A DNA stretch of 64,000 nt from Dyella terrae (GCF_022394535.1 NZ_CP089414.1:2232001-2296000); one strand, 5' to 3'. Positions 18,831 through 29,226 are shown, numbered from the stretch's first letter. Notes: generated by a model from the letters alone, not told the origin. Translations and numbers: made by a program.

Positions 18831-20740
18831 ATGACAGCCCGACGCACCAGCTTCCTGCTCGTCGTCACCCTGCTTGCCTGCGCTGCGTTGTACTGGCCGG
18901 CCTTGCATGGCCCCTTTCTTTCGACGACTTCCCCAACCTCGCCGCCATGAACAGCATCGACCACCTGTCGAGCTGGCGCGAGTTGGGAATCTACCTGTCG
19001 CAACCACGAGAATTCCCCGGCCGCCCGCTAGCCATGCTGAGCTTTCTCCTTCAGCGAGGTGACTGGCCAGGCTCACCCTTCCCGTTCAAGTTGGTAAACC
19101 TTGGGCTGCACCTTATGTGCGGCTTACTCGTGTTCCAACTGACCCGGCGCTTGTCCCGATCATTTGGCAAGGACAATGACACGCCACCTCACGTGCGACA
19201 GCATGAAATAGCCGCACTTCTCGCCACGGCGGCCTGGCTGCTGAACCCGATGGAACTTTCCGGCGTGGTGTCGGTGATCCAGCGCATGACACTGCTGATG
19301 GCTTTGTTCGTGCTGCTGGGCCTGCTCGCGTACCTGCGAGGGATGCTGCGTGAGGATCTTTCGATATCGCGGCGCACCGCATGGATGATCATCGGTCTCG
19401 GACTCTGTACGTTGCTCGCCTTCCTATGCAAAGAGAATGGCGTCCTCCTGCCTGTCTATGCATTGACGCTAGACGCCACGGTGCTACGCAAGCCCGTAAA
19501 TCGGCTGCCGAAACCACTGAAATGGCTACGACGCCTACTGATATGGCCCGCTACACTTTTCGTGCTGGGCTACCTCGCACACATAGGATTCATCGCCTGG
19601 GGCCAGCACTACGGTCGTGATTTCACGCTGGGCGAGCGCCTGCTCACCGAGCCACGTGTACTGGCCAGCTACTTGGTCAACACCTTCCTTCCCCGGTTTG
19701 GTATCTATGGGCTTTACCACGATGACTTCGCCGTTTCACACGGTCTGGCATCCACGCCGGCCACCCTTCCCTGCCTTGCATTGCTGATCGCGGCCCTTGT
19801 GGCCGCGTTCGCCTCATTGAAACGCCGGCCGCTACTGGCCATGGCTATCCTGTGGTACCTCGGCGGCCAGTTGATTGAAAGCACTACGGTGATGCTGGAG
19901 CTGTACTTCGAACATCGCAACTACGTACCACTGATCGGCCCGATGATGGCGATCGGCATGGGCTTGACACGGTTGCGCACACCGGTGCAACGCAAGCTCA
20001 CCCAGTTGGCTTATGGCACTTGGCTCGCCGCTTGCTGCCTTGCGACGACCCTGAGTGCGCGGGTCTACGCATCTGAGAATCTGCTCGCCACGGCCTGGTC
20101 ACATGCGCAACCGGGCTCTGCCCGTGCACAAATCTATCTTGCGGGCCGCCTGAGCCAGAACGGTCACTCGGCCAAGGCGCTAGAGATCATTTCAACCCTA
20201 CAGACACGGGAGCCACAGAATGCCGGCCTCGCGGCCAACCGCGTCTACCTCCTCTGCCGCATGGGTACACTCAAGACCGGTGACCTGGACGAGTTGGATC
20301 ATGTGCTGCGCCTCGCTACCTTCGACCGCGCCGCTTACGAGAACATCGAAACCCTGCGTGAACTGGCCACTACCAGACAATGCCCAGCCTTGGATGATGC
20401 TCGCTGGGTAAGCATGACTGGCATCATGCTGGATAACCCCGCCTATCGCGACAACAGCGTCTCCAACGGCTTTCTTCACTACCAGAGGCACCTCTGGGCC
20501 GTGCAGCACGGCGACCTGAACATGGCAATCAGCGAATTGGATGCCGTTTATCAGGCAGACCCTGATGCCAACATTCCCCGCCTACAGGCCAAATACTTGG
20601 TCAGCGCAGGCCTGCGTGCCCAGGCTATCGACGTGTTACGCGACACCGACGCTCGCCGCCTGCCTTTGCTGAGACGCCTGCTGGTGAACGACAAAGCTAT
20701 CAATGAAGAGACCATCGTCGAGATAGAGCACATGAAATAG
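18831..20740 (+). pseudogene. TMTC-like membrane protein with TPR tail, copy 2, frameshifted as sequenced
   Basis: About 636 residues when joined. The first helix (TARRTSFLLVVTLLACAALYWPALHGPFL) reads from ATG 18831. The remainder continues one frame over from about 18920 as FDDFPNLAAMNSIDHLS. One base is missing between 18919 and 18920; adding it gives PFLFDDFPN, matching GGWLFDDFPN of copy 3. The motif HRNYVPLIGPM follows the helices, and a TPR-like tail fills about the last 200 residues. It is the gene directly after pilA. If the frameshift is real only a 600-residue fragment without the acidic loop could be made, from the ATG at 18947. Confidence 0.72.
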
Positions 20741-20762
20741 CGGCTGCCCCAACATCGTCTCT

Positions 20763-20792
20763 GGTAGTCCTGGCGCGCTTGCCAGGGCTACC
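20763..20792. repeat. Intergenic hairpin between TMTC-like copies 2 and 3
   Basis: Arms GGTAGTCCTGGC (20763-20774) and GCCAGGGCTACC (20781-20792) pair with one mismatch around a 6-base loop. No T tract follows, so it may be a weak terminator or an mRNA-stabilising hairpin. Confidence 0.45.
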
Positions 20793-20867
20793 GGATGCAG
20801 GACCATCTTCCGTCATCCATAATCGAAGCACTACAGGGGCTTCCAGCCCCAACCAACAGACAAGCAG

Positions 20868-22931
20868 ATGGTCAACCAGGTAACTTCACCCTCTAACCAT
20901 CGCCAGTGGCAAGGCTATGTGCTGCTTGCTCTAGCGCTTCTGCTCACCATCATCATCTATTGGCCAGGCCTCTCAGGTGGCTGGCTGTTCGACGACTTTC
21001 CCAACATCGTCAACAATCGCGGTGTGCAACCCAGCACGATCGATTTCAGGACTTTGGTTCATGCCGCCCTGTCGGCACCGGCCAGCGATTTAAAGCGGCC
21101 ACTGGCATCGCTCAGCTTCGTTGCGAACTTTGTGGTCAGCGGGCTGGACCCGTGGAGCTGGAAAGTCACCAACTTAGCGATTCACCTGTCGAATGGCCTA
21201 CTGGTGTTTGTTCTGGCGCGCATGCTGTTGCTTCGATCCGTAGCGTCCGTTCCCTCGAGCGTCAAACAGCAAACCACCACCGCAGCATGCATTGCCGGTG
21301 CATGGATGATCCTGCCCGTCAATCTCACTGCGGTGCTTTACGTTGTCCAACGCGAGGAAAGCCTGGCCAACCTCTTCGTCCTGCTGGGCCTTATCGGCTA
21401 CATCGCAGGCCGGACGTCCATGCTGGCGCCAAATCCATCCGTCGCTCACACCGATCGATCGTGGCGTGGCATCGCCCTTTGCAGCCTCAGCATCATCGTG
21501 CCGACCTTTATCGGCGCACTGGCGAAGGAAACTGCCGTGATGCTCCCTCTGTATGCACTAGGCATCGAGTGGGTACTGTTTGCGTCGAAGCAGCAGCACG
21601 AGAATCCACCGCAGCATTCTCGTTTCGACTGGCGCATTGGCGCCCTGTTTATTGTCACGCTGCTGCTACCCATGGCTATCGGCTTAGCTTGGCTTGTACC
21701 CGGACTTCTAAACCCGGCTAACTGGGCAACACGTGACTTCACGCTTGGTACGCGCCTTTTGACGGAAGCACGCGTCGTTGTGTCTTACCTGCTGTGGACT
21801 GTGTTTCCAACGCCGCACATGCTGTCGTTCTATCACGACCAGTATCGTATCTCGTCCGGATTGCTGACTCCCTGGACCACCTTGGCCAGCATGCTGGCAT
21901 TGACGGCATTGCTCGGGCTCGCCGTAGGTGTGCGCCGACGTTTTCCATGCGTTGCGCTGGGCATCCTGTGGTTTCTGAGTTGCCATCTTCTAACGGGCAC
22001 CGTCCTTCCGTTGGAACTGGTCTATGAGCACCGGAACTATTTCGCCAGCGCCAGCGTCATGCTGGCTATCGTTCCGTTGTTGACCGCACCGGCTCCACCG
22101 AGGACGGGGAGTACCAGCAACCCCATCCCTTCAACAGGGGCACTGCCGCTCGCCCTGCCGCGCCATCTTCTGTTCGGCGGATTGGTCGTTTGCTGGGCGG
22201 CACTTACCTTAGTCACGTCCTATGCATGGGGAGACCCCTTGAGGCTGTCGCGCGACCTTGCTTCGCGCGGCCCTGACTCCCCTCGCGCCATGTATGAGCT
22301 TGGCCGCACTTACATCATCTACTCGAAATACGACCCTGCCTCGCCCTACACGAGCCTGGCCTACGACGCACTGGAAAAGGCCGCGGCTCTGCCCGAGTCG
22401 TCCATCCTTCCTCAGCAAGCGCTGATCTTCATGAACTCACGCATGCACCTTCCCCTGAAAGATCGGTGGTGGGACAGCATGATCACCAAGCTCAAGGCAC
22501 GAAAGTCCACGGTACAGGATGAGAGCTCGCTGGAGGAATTGAGCTCTTGCCAGACCATCGGAGAATGCGACCTGCCCAAGCAGCGCATGCTGGAAGCCTA
22601 TATGGCCGCCCTGTCCCACCCGAACCCGAGCGCCCGACTACTCAACATGTACGGTATGTACGCCTGGGAAGTACTGGACGATCACGCACTGGCTCTGCGG
22701 ATGCTACAAGACGCTGTTGCTGCCAATCCGAAGGAACCAGCCTATCGCGTTACCCTGGTTCGCATGCTCACGGACATGAATCGCCTCGAAGAAGCTCGCC
22801 TGGCCCTAAACGACCTACAACCCTTCAACTTGGCAGGACATATGGACCAGGGCATCGGCAGGCTGAATGCTGCCATCGTGGCAAAAGAAAAAGGCAACAC
22901 ATCGCCTACGCAAAACGGCGCGGTCAAATAA
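20868..22931 (+). CDS. TMTC-like multi-spanning membrane protein with TPR tail, copy 3 (intact)
   Basis: A 687-residue protein, the intact member of the three paralogues. The first helix leads to GGWLFDDFPNIVNNRGV (Asp42-Asp43), the acidic loop expected for a GT-C active site. About ten membrane helices follow; the motif VYEHRNYFASASVMLA (around residue 385) is shared with copy 2. The C-terminal 200 residues are TPR-like (SPRAMYELGRTYIIYSKYD, DHALALRMLQDAVAANPKEP). I infer a polyprenyl-phosphate-sugar-dependent protein glycosyltransferase with pilin as possible acceptor, from similarity of architecture to TMTC/GT39 proteins and from location. The exact activity is unproven. Confidence 0.75.
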   Translation: MVNQVTSPSNHRQWQGYVLLALALLLTIIIYWPGLSGGWLFDDFPNIVNNRGVQPSTIDFRTLVHAALSAPASDLKRPLASLSFVANFVVSGLDPWSWKVTNLAIHLSNGLLVFVLARMLLLRSVASVPSSVKQQTTTAACIAGAWMILPVNLTAVLYVVQREESLANLFVLLGLIGYIAGRTSMLAPNPSVAHTDRSWRGIALCSLSIIVPTFIGALAKETAVMLPLYALGIEWVLFASKQQHENPPQHSRFDWRIGALFIVTLLLPMAIGLAWLVPGLLNPANWATRDFTLGTRLLTEARVVVSYLLWTVFPTPHMLSFYHDQYRISSGLLTPWTTLASMLALTALLGLAVGVRRRFPCVALGILWFLSCHLLTGTVLPLELVYEHRNYFASASVMLAIVPLLTAPAPPRTGSTSNPIPSTGALPLALPRHLLFGGLVVCWAALTLVTSYAWGDPLRLSRDLASRGPDSPRAMYELGRTYIIYSKYDPASPYTSLAYDALEKAAALPESSILPQQALIFMNSRMHLPLKDRWWDSMITKLKARKSTVQDESSLEELSSCQTIGECDLPKQRMLEAYMAALSHPNPSARLLNMYGMYAWEVLDDHALALRMLQDAVAANPKEPAYRVTLVRMLTDMNRLEEARLALNDLQPFNLAGHMDQGIGRLNAAIVAKEKGNTSPTQNGAVK

Positions 22932-23014
22932 CACCCGACGAACGACGTTACCTCTTGCCCTTGTTCAGCCCTTCCAGCCGACATGACACCATTCGCAAAC
23001 CATCTTGGCTCACC

Positions 23015-24211
23015 ATGAAAACGATACGTACCAAAGCAGATCTTGCCCTGTACGGCGCCGAGCCAGCTTTCGCCCAACCGCTCCACGTGGGGCGCCCGAA
23101 TATCGGCGACAGGACCGCTTTCATGAGTCGCCTGGATCAGGTATTGGACAATCAGTGGCTCACCAATAACGGTCCGATGGTGCAGGAATTCGAGCGGGAG
23201 ATTGCCGAAAAACTGGGCGTGAAGCACTGCGTGGCCATGTGCAATGGCACCATTGCTCTAGAGATCGCCATTCGCGCGCTCCAGCTCGAAGGCGAAGTCA
23301 TTGTGCCGTCGTGGACCTTCGTTGCCACCGCACACGCGCTGTATTGGCAAGGGATCACCCCCGTTTTCGCGGACATCGACCCCGCCACGCACAACCTGGA
23401 CCCCGCTTCCGTACGATGCATGATCACACCACGCACGAGCGGCATCATCGGCGTGCATCTGTGGGGTCGGGCGGCACCGGTACGGGAACTGCAGGATATC
23501 GCCGACGAACACCGGCTCAAGCTGATGTTTGACGCTGCGCATGCCTTCGGCAGCACCTATCGCGGCGAAACCATCGGCCGATTCGGCGCTTGCGAAGTGC
23601 TGAGCTTCCATGCGACCAAGTCATTCAACACCTTCGAGGGTGGCGCCGTCGCCACCAACGACGACGAACTCGCCGACACCATGCGCCTGATGCGCAACTT
23701 CGGATTCTCTGGATACGACAACGTCATCCACCCGGGCACCAACGGAAAGATGGTCGAGGTATGCGCGGCCATGGGCTTGGCCAATCTCCTTAGCCACGAA
23801 TCGGTGGTGGTGGCCAACCGGGAAAACTACGAGGCTTACCGACAGGCGCTCGCGAATATCCCAGGCGTGTCGTTGCTGCCCTATGACCCGACCGAACAGA
23901 ACAGCTACCACTACGTGGTCATCGAGATAGCCCCCGAGTGTCCGGTCAGTCGGGATGATATCGTGGCAGCTCTGCACGCTGAGAACATCCTGGCCCGCAA
24001 ATATTTCTGGCCCGGGGTGCACAAGATGCGACCCTATCGCGACCTGTTTCCCCATGCTCACCTAATGCTCTCGCAAACGGAGAAGGTGGCTGAATCTGTG
24101 ATCATCCTTCCTACAGGCACCACCCTGCCCGAGTACGCCGTCAACACCGTTGCCGATATAATTCGAATCTGTATTTCGTCAGGCGTTACGGCCGCAAGCT
24201 CGGTCTCCTGA
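23015..24211 (+). CDS. DegT/DnrJ/EryC1/StrS aminotransferase (nucleotide-sugar type), first copy
   Basis: A 398-residue PLP-dependent aminotransferase of the sugar-aminotransferase fold. The Schiff-base lysine is Lys202 in FHATKSFNTFEGG; MCNGTIALEIAIRAL and VPSWTFVATAHAL are family signatures. It would convert a keto-sugar nucleotide to an amino-sugar nucleotide. The ATG at 23015 is used; the open frame reaches back to 22547 inside the preceding gene and is a shadow. It is the first gene of a plus-strand trio with an oxidoreductase and an ATP-grasp enzyme. Confidence 0.9.
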   Translation: MKTIRTKADLALYGAEPAFAQPLHVGRPNIGDRTAFMSRLDQVLDNQWLTNNGPMVQEFEREIAEKLGVKHCVAMCNGTIALEIAIRALQLEGEVIVPSWTFVATAHALYWQGITPVFADIDPATHNLDPASVRCMITPRTSGIIGVHLWGRAAPVRELQDIADEHRLKLMFDAAHAFGSTYRGETIGRFGACEVLSFHATKSFNTFEGGAVATNDDELADTMRLMRNFGFSGYDNVIHPGTNGKMVEVCAAMGLANLLSHESVVVANRENYEAYRQALANIPGVSLLPYDPTEQNSYHYVVIEIAPECPVSRDDIVAALHAENILARKYFWPGVHKMRPYRDLFPHAHLMLSQTEKVAESVIILPTGTTLPEYAVNTVADIIRICISSGVTAASSVS

Positions 24212-24318
24212 GCGTCGACGATGACACTATCGAAGTCATATCGGCGGGACCAGATACTTCGTTCTTGATCCGGCTCAGGGCCGCCAGCACCACAACCGAC
24301 TGTCAGCGGGATACGTCC

Positions 24319-25366
24319 ATGGAAAAGATTTCGCTCGTCGTCGTTGGTCCCGGGCTTATTGGCAAGCAGCACATCCGCCTGATCGGGGAGAACCCACGCT
24401 GCGAGCTCTGCGCCATTGTTGCCCCGGACCATGAAGCCAATCATGAGATCGCTCGCGCACAAGGCGTACCGATCTTCCAGTCACTCGAAGAATGTCTGCG
24501 CACTAAGGCCGTGGATGGAGTGATCATCGCCTCCCCCAACGAGTTCCATGCTGCACAGGCGGCTCTGTGCATCCAGGCCGACATTCCGGTACTCATTGAA
24601 AAGCCAATAACAGTGACGGTGGACGAAGGTGTGATCCTCGTCGATATGGCCGAACGCAGAAACGCCAAGGTAATGGTCGGTCATCATCGGGCGCATAGCC
24701 CGCTCCTGACGCTGGCGCGCGGCATCATTGAAGAAGGTCGCCTTGGACGCCTGGTAACCGTCATGGGCAGCGCCCAGTTTTACAAGCCTGCGCACTATTT
24801 CGAAGCAGGTCCTTGGCGTCGCGAGCCGGGTGGTGGCCCGATACTCATTAACCTGATTCATGAGATCGGCAATCTGCGCAGCCTGTGTGGAGAAATCACC
24901 GCAGTGCAAGCTATGTCGTCCTCGGCCGTGCGCCACTTTCCGGTCGAAGACACCGTGACGATCAACTTCGCTTTTGCCAACGGCGCACTCGGCACCTTCG
25001 TGCTCTCGGATACCGCCGCCACGGCGAAGAGCTGGGAGCAAACCTCGCGCGAGAATCCTGAGCTATCCGACCTACGCGGATGAAGATTGCTACATGATCG
25101 CTGGAACGGCGGGCTCCCTCGCCATACCCACGATGCGCCTCAAATCCTATGACAGCGACAAGGAGCCCTCATGGTGGGTTCCATTTCGCGAAGAGGTCCT
25201 GGACATTCGACGCGAAGACCCATTGACGCGCCAGCTTGAACATTTCGTGCAGGTCATTCAGGGACAATGCGCTCCGCTCGTTTCGGCGGCGGACGGTCTG
25301 CGCAATCTGATGGTGACGGAAGCGGTGCGCCATTCGGCCACAACACAAAAAACCGTATACCTCTGA
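24319..25366 (+). pseudogene. Gfo/Idh/MocA family NAD(P)-dependent oxidoreductase, frameshifted as sequenced
   Basis: About 349 residues when joined. The N-terminal Rossmann fold has VVGPGLIGKQHIRLI, and the EKP motif IEKPITVTVDEG is typical of the family. The C-terminal alpha/beta domain has GGGPILINLIHEIGNL. The frames 24319-25060 and 25062-25366 are joined by one extra base. Dropping A25061 (CCTG-A-GC) gives ENPGYPTYADEDCYMIAGT, a plausible family sequence. Such enzymes oxidise or reduce sugar C3 positions ahead of an aminotransferase, which fits the gene just upstream. Confidence 0.8.
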
Positions 25367-25376
25367 GGCAATACAC

Positions 25377-26528
25377 ATGGCCAAGGTGCTGCTCGTTGAC
25401 ACCAACTTTTCTTCCGGACCGATCTACCGGGAACTCGCTTCTTTGGGGCATAACGTGCATGTCGTCGGGAACAACCCCAACGACTGTCTGGCCAAAGTTT
25501 CACCGAACTACCACAAACTGGACTACTCGAATCTCGACGCACTAAAGTCGCTGATCGACGGCGAGGGATTTGATTTCCTGGTACCCGGTTGCACCGACCG
25601 CTCGTACCTGTCCTGTGTAGCCGTCGGCAGCAACCAGTTCCCAGGGCTGGACCAGCCTGACAGCTGCGAAGCCATCTTCAACAAGAGCCGATTCCGCCAA
25701 CTGGCGGAGCGCATCGGGCTTCCTGCGCCCCAGCGCTTCGCCGATGGCAGACACCCGCCGCATACCCCTGTCATCGTCAAACCTGTCGATGCATTCAGTG
25801 GAAAGGGGATCACCGTCCTGCGCGAGAATGACGAGCAGGGGTTCGAACGAGCGGTCGCATTAGCCCAGGTGGCATCCCCCAGTGGCGGGTATCTTGTTGA
25901 GGAATTTGTCGAGGGACAACTCCACAGTCATAGCGCATTTGTCCAGGGCGGCAAGGTCGTGCAGGATTTTCTGGTGTTGGAGGATGGCTCCGCCAACCCA
26001 TTCGTCGTCGACACTAGCTGCGTTGTGCCAGATGCGCCCGCGGACATGCTGGCGCGTCTGCGCGCGTGCGCGGAAGACATGGCGGCCGAACTTGGCGCGG
26101 TCGATGGCCTGCTGCACACACAGTTCATCAGCCAGGGCAGCGATTTCAGGTTGATCGAAACGACACGACGCTGCCCGGGTGACCTGTACAGCCAGTTGAT
26201 CGAGCTCAGTACAGGCTACCCATACGCACGAGCGTACATATTGCCCTTCCTTGGCCTGCCGATCGAGGAGCACTATGACAATCTGCGCTGGACCCCCATT
26301 CTGCGACACACCGTTACGCTGAAAGTAGCGCAAAGTTTCGCGTATCTGCATTTCAAAGCAGCCGTGCAGATCGAGCGCTGGGTACCCCTCAGCCTTGTCG
26401 GTGACCAGCTGAGCCCGAGCCCGCAAAGCCGCATTGGAGTGATGTTCTGCCGGGCCACCGACACACAAGAACTGGATCGCATTTATCAGACCGCCCTTCG
26501 GCGCGATCTGTACGAGATTCATGCCTGA
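25377..26528 (+). CDS. ATP-grasp domain protein
   Basis: A 383-residue ATP-grasp enzyme. A pre-ATP-grasp Rossmann-like N-terminus (MAKVLLVDTNFSSGPIYREL) is followed by HTPVIVKPVDAFSGKGITVL (ATP lysine), GGYLVEEFVEG and the metal-binding FRLIETTRRCPGDLYSQL. These enzymes join a carboxylate to an amine or thiol through an acyl-phosphate. Next to an amino-sugar aminotransferase and a sugar oxidoreductase it may attach an amino or carboxylic acid to the amino sugar; that is inference. Start 10 bases after the oxidoreductase stop, so co-transcribed. Confidence 0.82.
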   Translation: MAKVLLVDTNFSSGPIYRELASLGHNVHVVGNNPNDCLAKVSPNYHKLDYSNLDALKSLIDGEGFDFLVPGCTDRSYLSCVAVGSNQFPGLDQPDSCEAIFNKSRFRQLAERIGLPAPQRFADGRHPPHTPVIVKPVDAFSGKGITVLRENDEQGFERAVALAQVASPSGGYLVEEFVEGQLHSHSAFVQGGKVVQDFLVLEDGSANPFVVDTSCVVPDAPADMLARLRACAEDMAAELGAVDGLLHTQFISQGSDFRLIETTRRCPGDLYSQLIELSTGYPYARAYILPFLGLPIEEHYDNLRWTPILRHTVTLKVAQSFAYLHFKAAVQIERWVPLSLVGDQLSPSPQSRIGVMFCRATDTQELDRIYQTALRRDLYEIHA

Positions 26529-26750
26529 GCGACCCTACAAATAACGGCCAGACACCCCGTGGCTCCCGTGGCCGGCTCGCGCAAGAGTGACACTCATAAG
26601 CTTCTCGCCCTGCTTCCCGGCTGATGCGCCAACCTGTCTGCGATACTAACCGCAACCATGATGCAGCACTCCCTGCTCAAGGCTGACCGGGTCGGCGTTG
26701 CTTTCTCTCAAGGTGACAACCGGTAGCCCTTCCCCGATGCCAAGCTGCTC

Positions 26751-28034
26751 CTATCCTTGCACCGGCCGGGGAGGTGAAAGGTTCGCCTTACGCAGGAACC
26801 ACCAACAGCAACCCGCCATAAACACCTCCGTGGCCAGCAAGGACCAGGCAGCGCCTGCCGCCCCCATACGGGAATCCAGCAACAGATTGAGCACAATGAT
26901 CAGCACAAATCCGAGGGCTTCTATACAGACTCGCGACATCTGTCGATCAAAAGCTGTCAGACCCGTCGCAGCGGCCTGATGCAACGCATACAAGACTGTC
27001 CAGGGTGCCAGCAACAGCAGGTAATGCGATGACTCTTCGAAGCTAGCCCCAAAAACCCGGGGCATCCAGGGTGAAACCAGCACGGCAAGCAAGGCGGCCA
27101 TCACGGCGTAGCCCAGCCCGGACAGGGTGACAATAATCAGTGTTCTAGAGCCTGCCGGAGAACCGTGCTGCGCGAACAACCTCGGAAGTGCGGCACCTAT
27201 CAGTGCAGACACCGGCAACACGAAGACGCTCATGACGCGGAAAGCTGCCGTGTAAGTGCCTGCCACCGTTGCACCGAGCATCTGCAGCAAAAGCACTTTG
27301 TCTACTTCCAGATAACTGGTGCTCACCAAGTTACCCACCGCATAACGAGAACCATCGCGCAACGTCGCGCGCATCGGCAACCGCCGCCGCCAGCTCGGCA
27401 AGCCACTTATGCTTACGATGACGCCATAGGCCACCAACGCGCCGATGACCGAGCCACCAAAATGCAAGCGCGCAACGTGTGTCGGCGTACCCTCTACGCC
27501 CAGCAGCAAACCCGCCACCACGCAAAGCAGCCTGGACACAGGTACCAGACACATGCATACGGCCCCTGCGGCGCCACGGTCCAGTGCAATGCAAAGACCG
27601 GTGGCTACCTGCGCTAGCGGCAACGCAACCAGCTCAGAGAGGGCCAACAAGCCCATTGAGGGGTAGTCAATGTGACCCGGCAATACAAGACTCACGCCGA
27701 GCATGAGCAGGCAGACCAACGCTGTTCCGGTCGTAAGCACCTGAAGGATAGCTTCTGCCCACGCGCCCTTGGATTCACTCGGGGTCCGAGCAACGCGCTG
27801 CGTCAGCACTACGGCAATGCCCCAGCCCGACAACGGTGAAATGAGAGTCGCAGCAGCCACGGATCCGGCAAATAGTCCGTAGCCACTCGCGCCCATCCAG
27901 TGGGAAAGTACGAGCAGGTAACCTGCTTGCACTACTGCACGTATGGCCAAGCCAATAGTGGACAAGAGCGCGTTACGCCCTAGCCGACCGACGCCCAGGC
28001 GGCCCAGTAGGCCTTTGAAGATTCCCACTTCCAC
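26751..28034 (-). CDS. Lipopolysaccharide/oligosaccharide flippase (MOP superfamily, Wzx-like)
   Basis: A 427-residue protein with 12 or so membrane helices and the Wzx/MATE-like N-terminus (LGRNALLSTIGLAIRAVVQAGYLLVLSHWMGASGYGLFAG). Such proteins flip polyprenyl-linked sugars across the inner membrane. The GTG start immediately follows the stop codon of the upstream GT2 gene, and AGGGG lies 11 bases upstream of it, so the two are coupled. It is the last gene of the minus-strand sugar cassette and converges with the ATP-grasp gene across a 220-base gap that shows no clear gene or terminator. Confidence 0.85.
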   Translation of the reverse strand: MEVGIFKGLLGRLGVGRLGRNALLSTIGLAIRAVVQAGYLLVLSHWMGASGYGLFAGSVAAATLISPLSGWGIAVVLTQRVARTPSESKGAWAEAILQVLTTGTALVCLLMLGVSLVLPGHIDYPSMGLLALSELVALPLAQVATGLCIALDRGAAGAVCMCLVPVSRLLCVVAGLLLGVEGTPTHVARLHFGGSVIGALVAYGVIVSISGLPSWRRRLPMRATLRDGSRYAVGNLVSTSYLEVDKVLLLQMLGATVAGTYTAAFRVMSVFVLPVSALIGAALPRLFAQHGSPAGSRTLIIVTLSGLGYAVMAALLAVLVSPWMPRVFGASFEESSHYLLLLAPWTVLYALHQAAATGLTAFDRQMSRVCIEALGFVLIIVLNLLLDSRMGAAGAAWSLLATEVFMAGCCWWFLRKANLSPPRPVQG

Positions 28035-29081
28035 TTAGTGGTCAACCCCTGGCATCAGCTGCTCGTCAGATGCAAGTCTTTGGCGACGCCATACCTTTCG
28101 GCGCAACCACATCGTTTGCCAACCGCCCTTGAGGAAAGCCAGAGGCCCAAAATGCGTCCGCATGTCGCGAAGGGCGAAGCGTGCCGTGCCGGCATCGCAC
28201 GCACTGATGGCCCACAGTAGAAGCCCTACCGATACCTCCCAGCGATATGCCGTCGGATAGTCGGCCCTAGCACTGAAGAAATCACGCGCGTCGGTATCGA
28301 ATTCGAGGCTCGATCGGAGAAAGTTCAGCCTAGCCTTTTTTCCCGAGCGTAGCGCAGAAAGTGGACTTTCCCGATAAACCGCCATCGCAGAAGGTACATA
28401 GGCCACCTTCCAGCGGGAGGTGACATAAGCCGCCAGTACCGTGTCGCCAAATCGATACTCGCGCCGAAACACGCCCGATGCCTTGCACGATACGACAGTA
28501 CTGCGGCGCAGCAACACAGTGCACGTACGCAATATCTTGGGGAAGTGGAACGCACTAAAGAGACGCCCTTCCAGCAGCGTAAAAGGTACTCGGCGATGCA
28601 CGGAATGGCGCCAATCTACCGTCCACCCGTTCGATCCGGGTCGACTGCGCAACCAGTCGGTATGCACGATGCCAACCTCCGGATCGTGGACGATGAGCGC
28701 CACCTGGCGAGCAAGCTTGTCACGGGCACACCAGTAGTCATCCCCTTCGCAGAACGCCACGAATTCGCCGCGCGCCGCATCGAAGGTACGCTGACCATTG
28801 GCGTTCATCCCAACATTAGCTGCAGAGTAAAGAATGCGGATAATGTGGGGATAACGGCGCTGGTACTCCAGCGCAATCGCGCGGGTGGCATCCTTTGACG
28901 CGTCCTCGCCGATGATTAGCTCGATAGGAAAGTCACACTGCTGTTTGACAACTCCTTCGATGGCCTCCGCTAGATAGTCAGCGTGGTTATAGGTGATCAT
29001 CAAGACGCTCACCAGCGGCCTCGGAGGCAGCTTGTCGGCATCACTGATTTCCTCAACCTGATCGGGTGCTACTGCTGCCAT
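28035..29081 (-). CDS. Glycosyltransferase family 2
   Basis: A 348-residue GT-A glycosyltransferase. VSVLMITYNHADYLAEAIEGV and ELIIGEDASKDATRAIALEYQRRYP are the GT2 nucleotide-sugar motifs, followed by CEGDDYW in place of the usual DxD. There are no strong membrane segments, so it probably acts at the cytoplasmic membrane face on a lipid-linked acceptor. It is followed directly by the flippase gene; the upstream gap to the epimerase gene is 145 bases. Confidence 0.85.
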   Translation of the reverse strand: MAAVAPDQVEEISDADKLPPRPLVSVLMITYNHADYLAEAIEGVVKQQCDFPIELIIGEDASKDATRAIALEYQRRYPHIIRILYSAANVGMNANGQRTFDAARGEFVAFCEGDDYWCARDKLARQVALIVHDPEVGIVHTDWLRSRPGSNGWTVDWRHSVHRRVPFTLLEGRLFSAFHFPKILRTCTVLLRRSTVVSCKASGVFRREYRFGDTVLAAYVTSRWKVAYVPSAMAVYRESPLSALRSGKKARLNFLRSSLEFDTDARDFFSARADYPTAYRWEVSVGLLLWAISACDAGTARFALRDMRTHFGPLAFLKGGWQTMWLRRKVWRRQRLASDEQLMPGVDH

Positions 29082-29226
29082 GGAATCGAGTGGTATGCGT
29101 CAATGGAAGATGATACGCGCCGCGTGAGAACACTCGAGCCGTCGACATGAGAGGCATGGCTGACAACGGTAGGTACGGGCGAAAGCACCCGTCGATACGC
29201 CAGCATTGCCAAGCGCGAACCGCTCC

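Noticed and set aside
22547..23014. Long N-terminal extension of the first DegT aminotransferase
   Set aside because: The extension is out of frame with the end of the TMTC-like gene and lacks family similarity; the ATG at 23015 fits DegT proteins.
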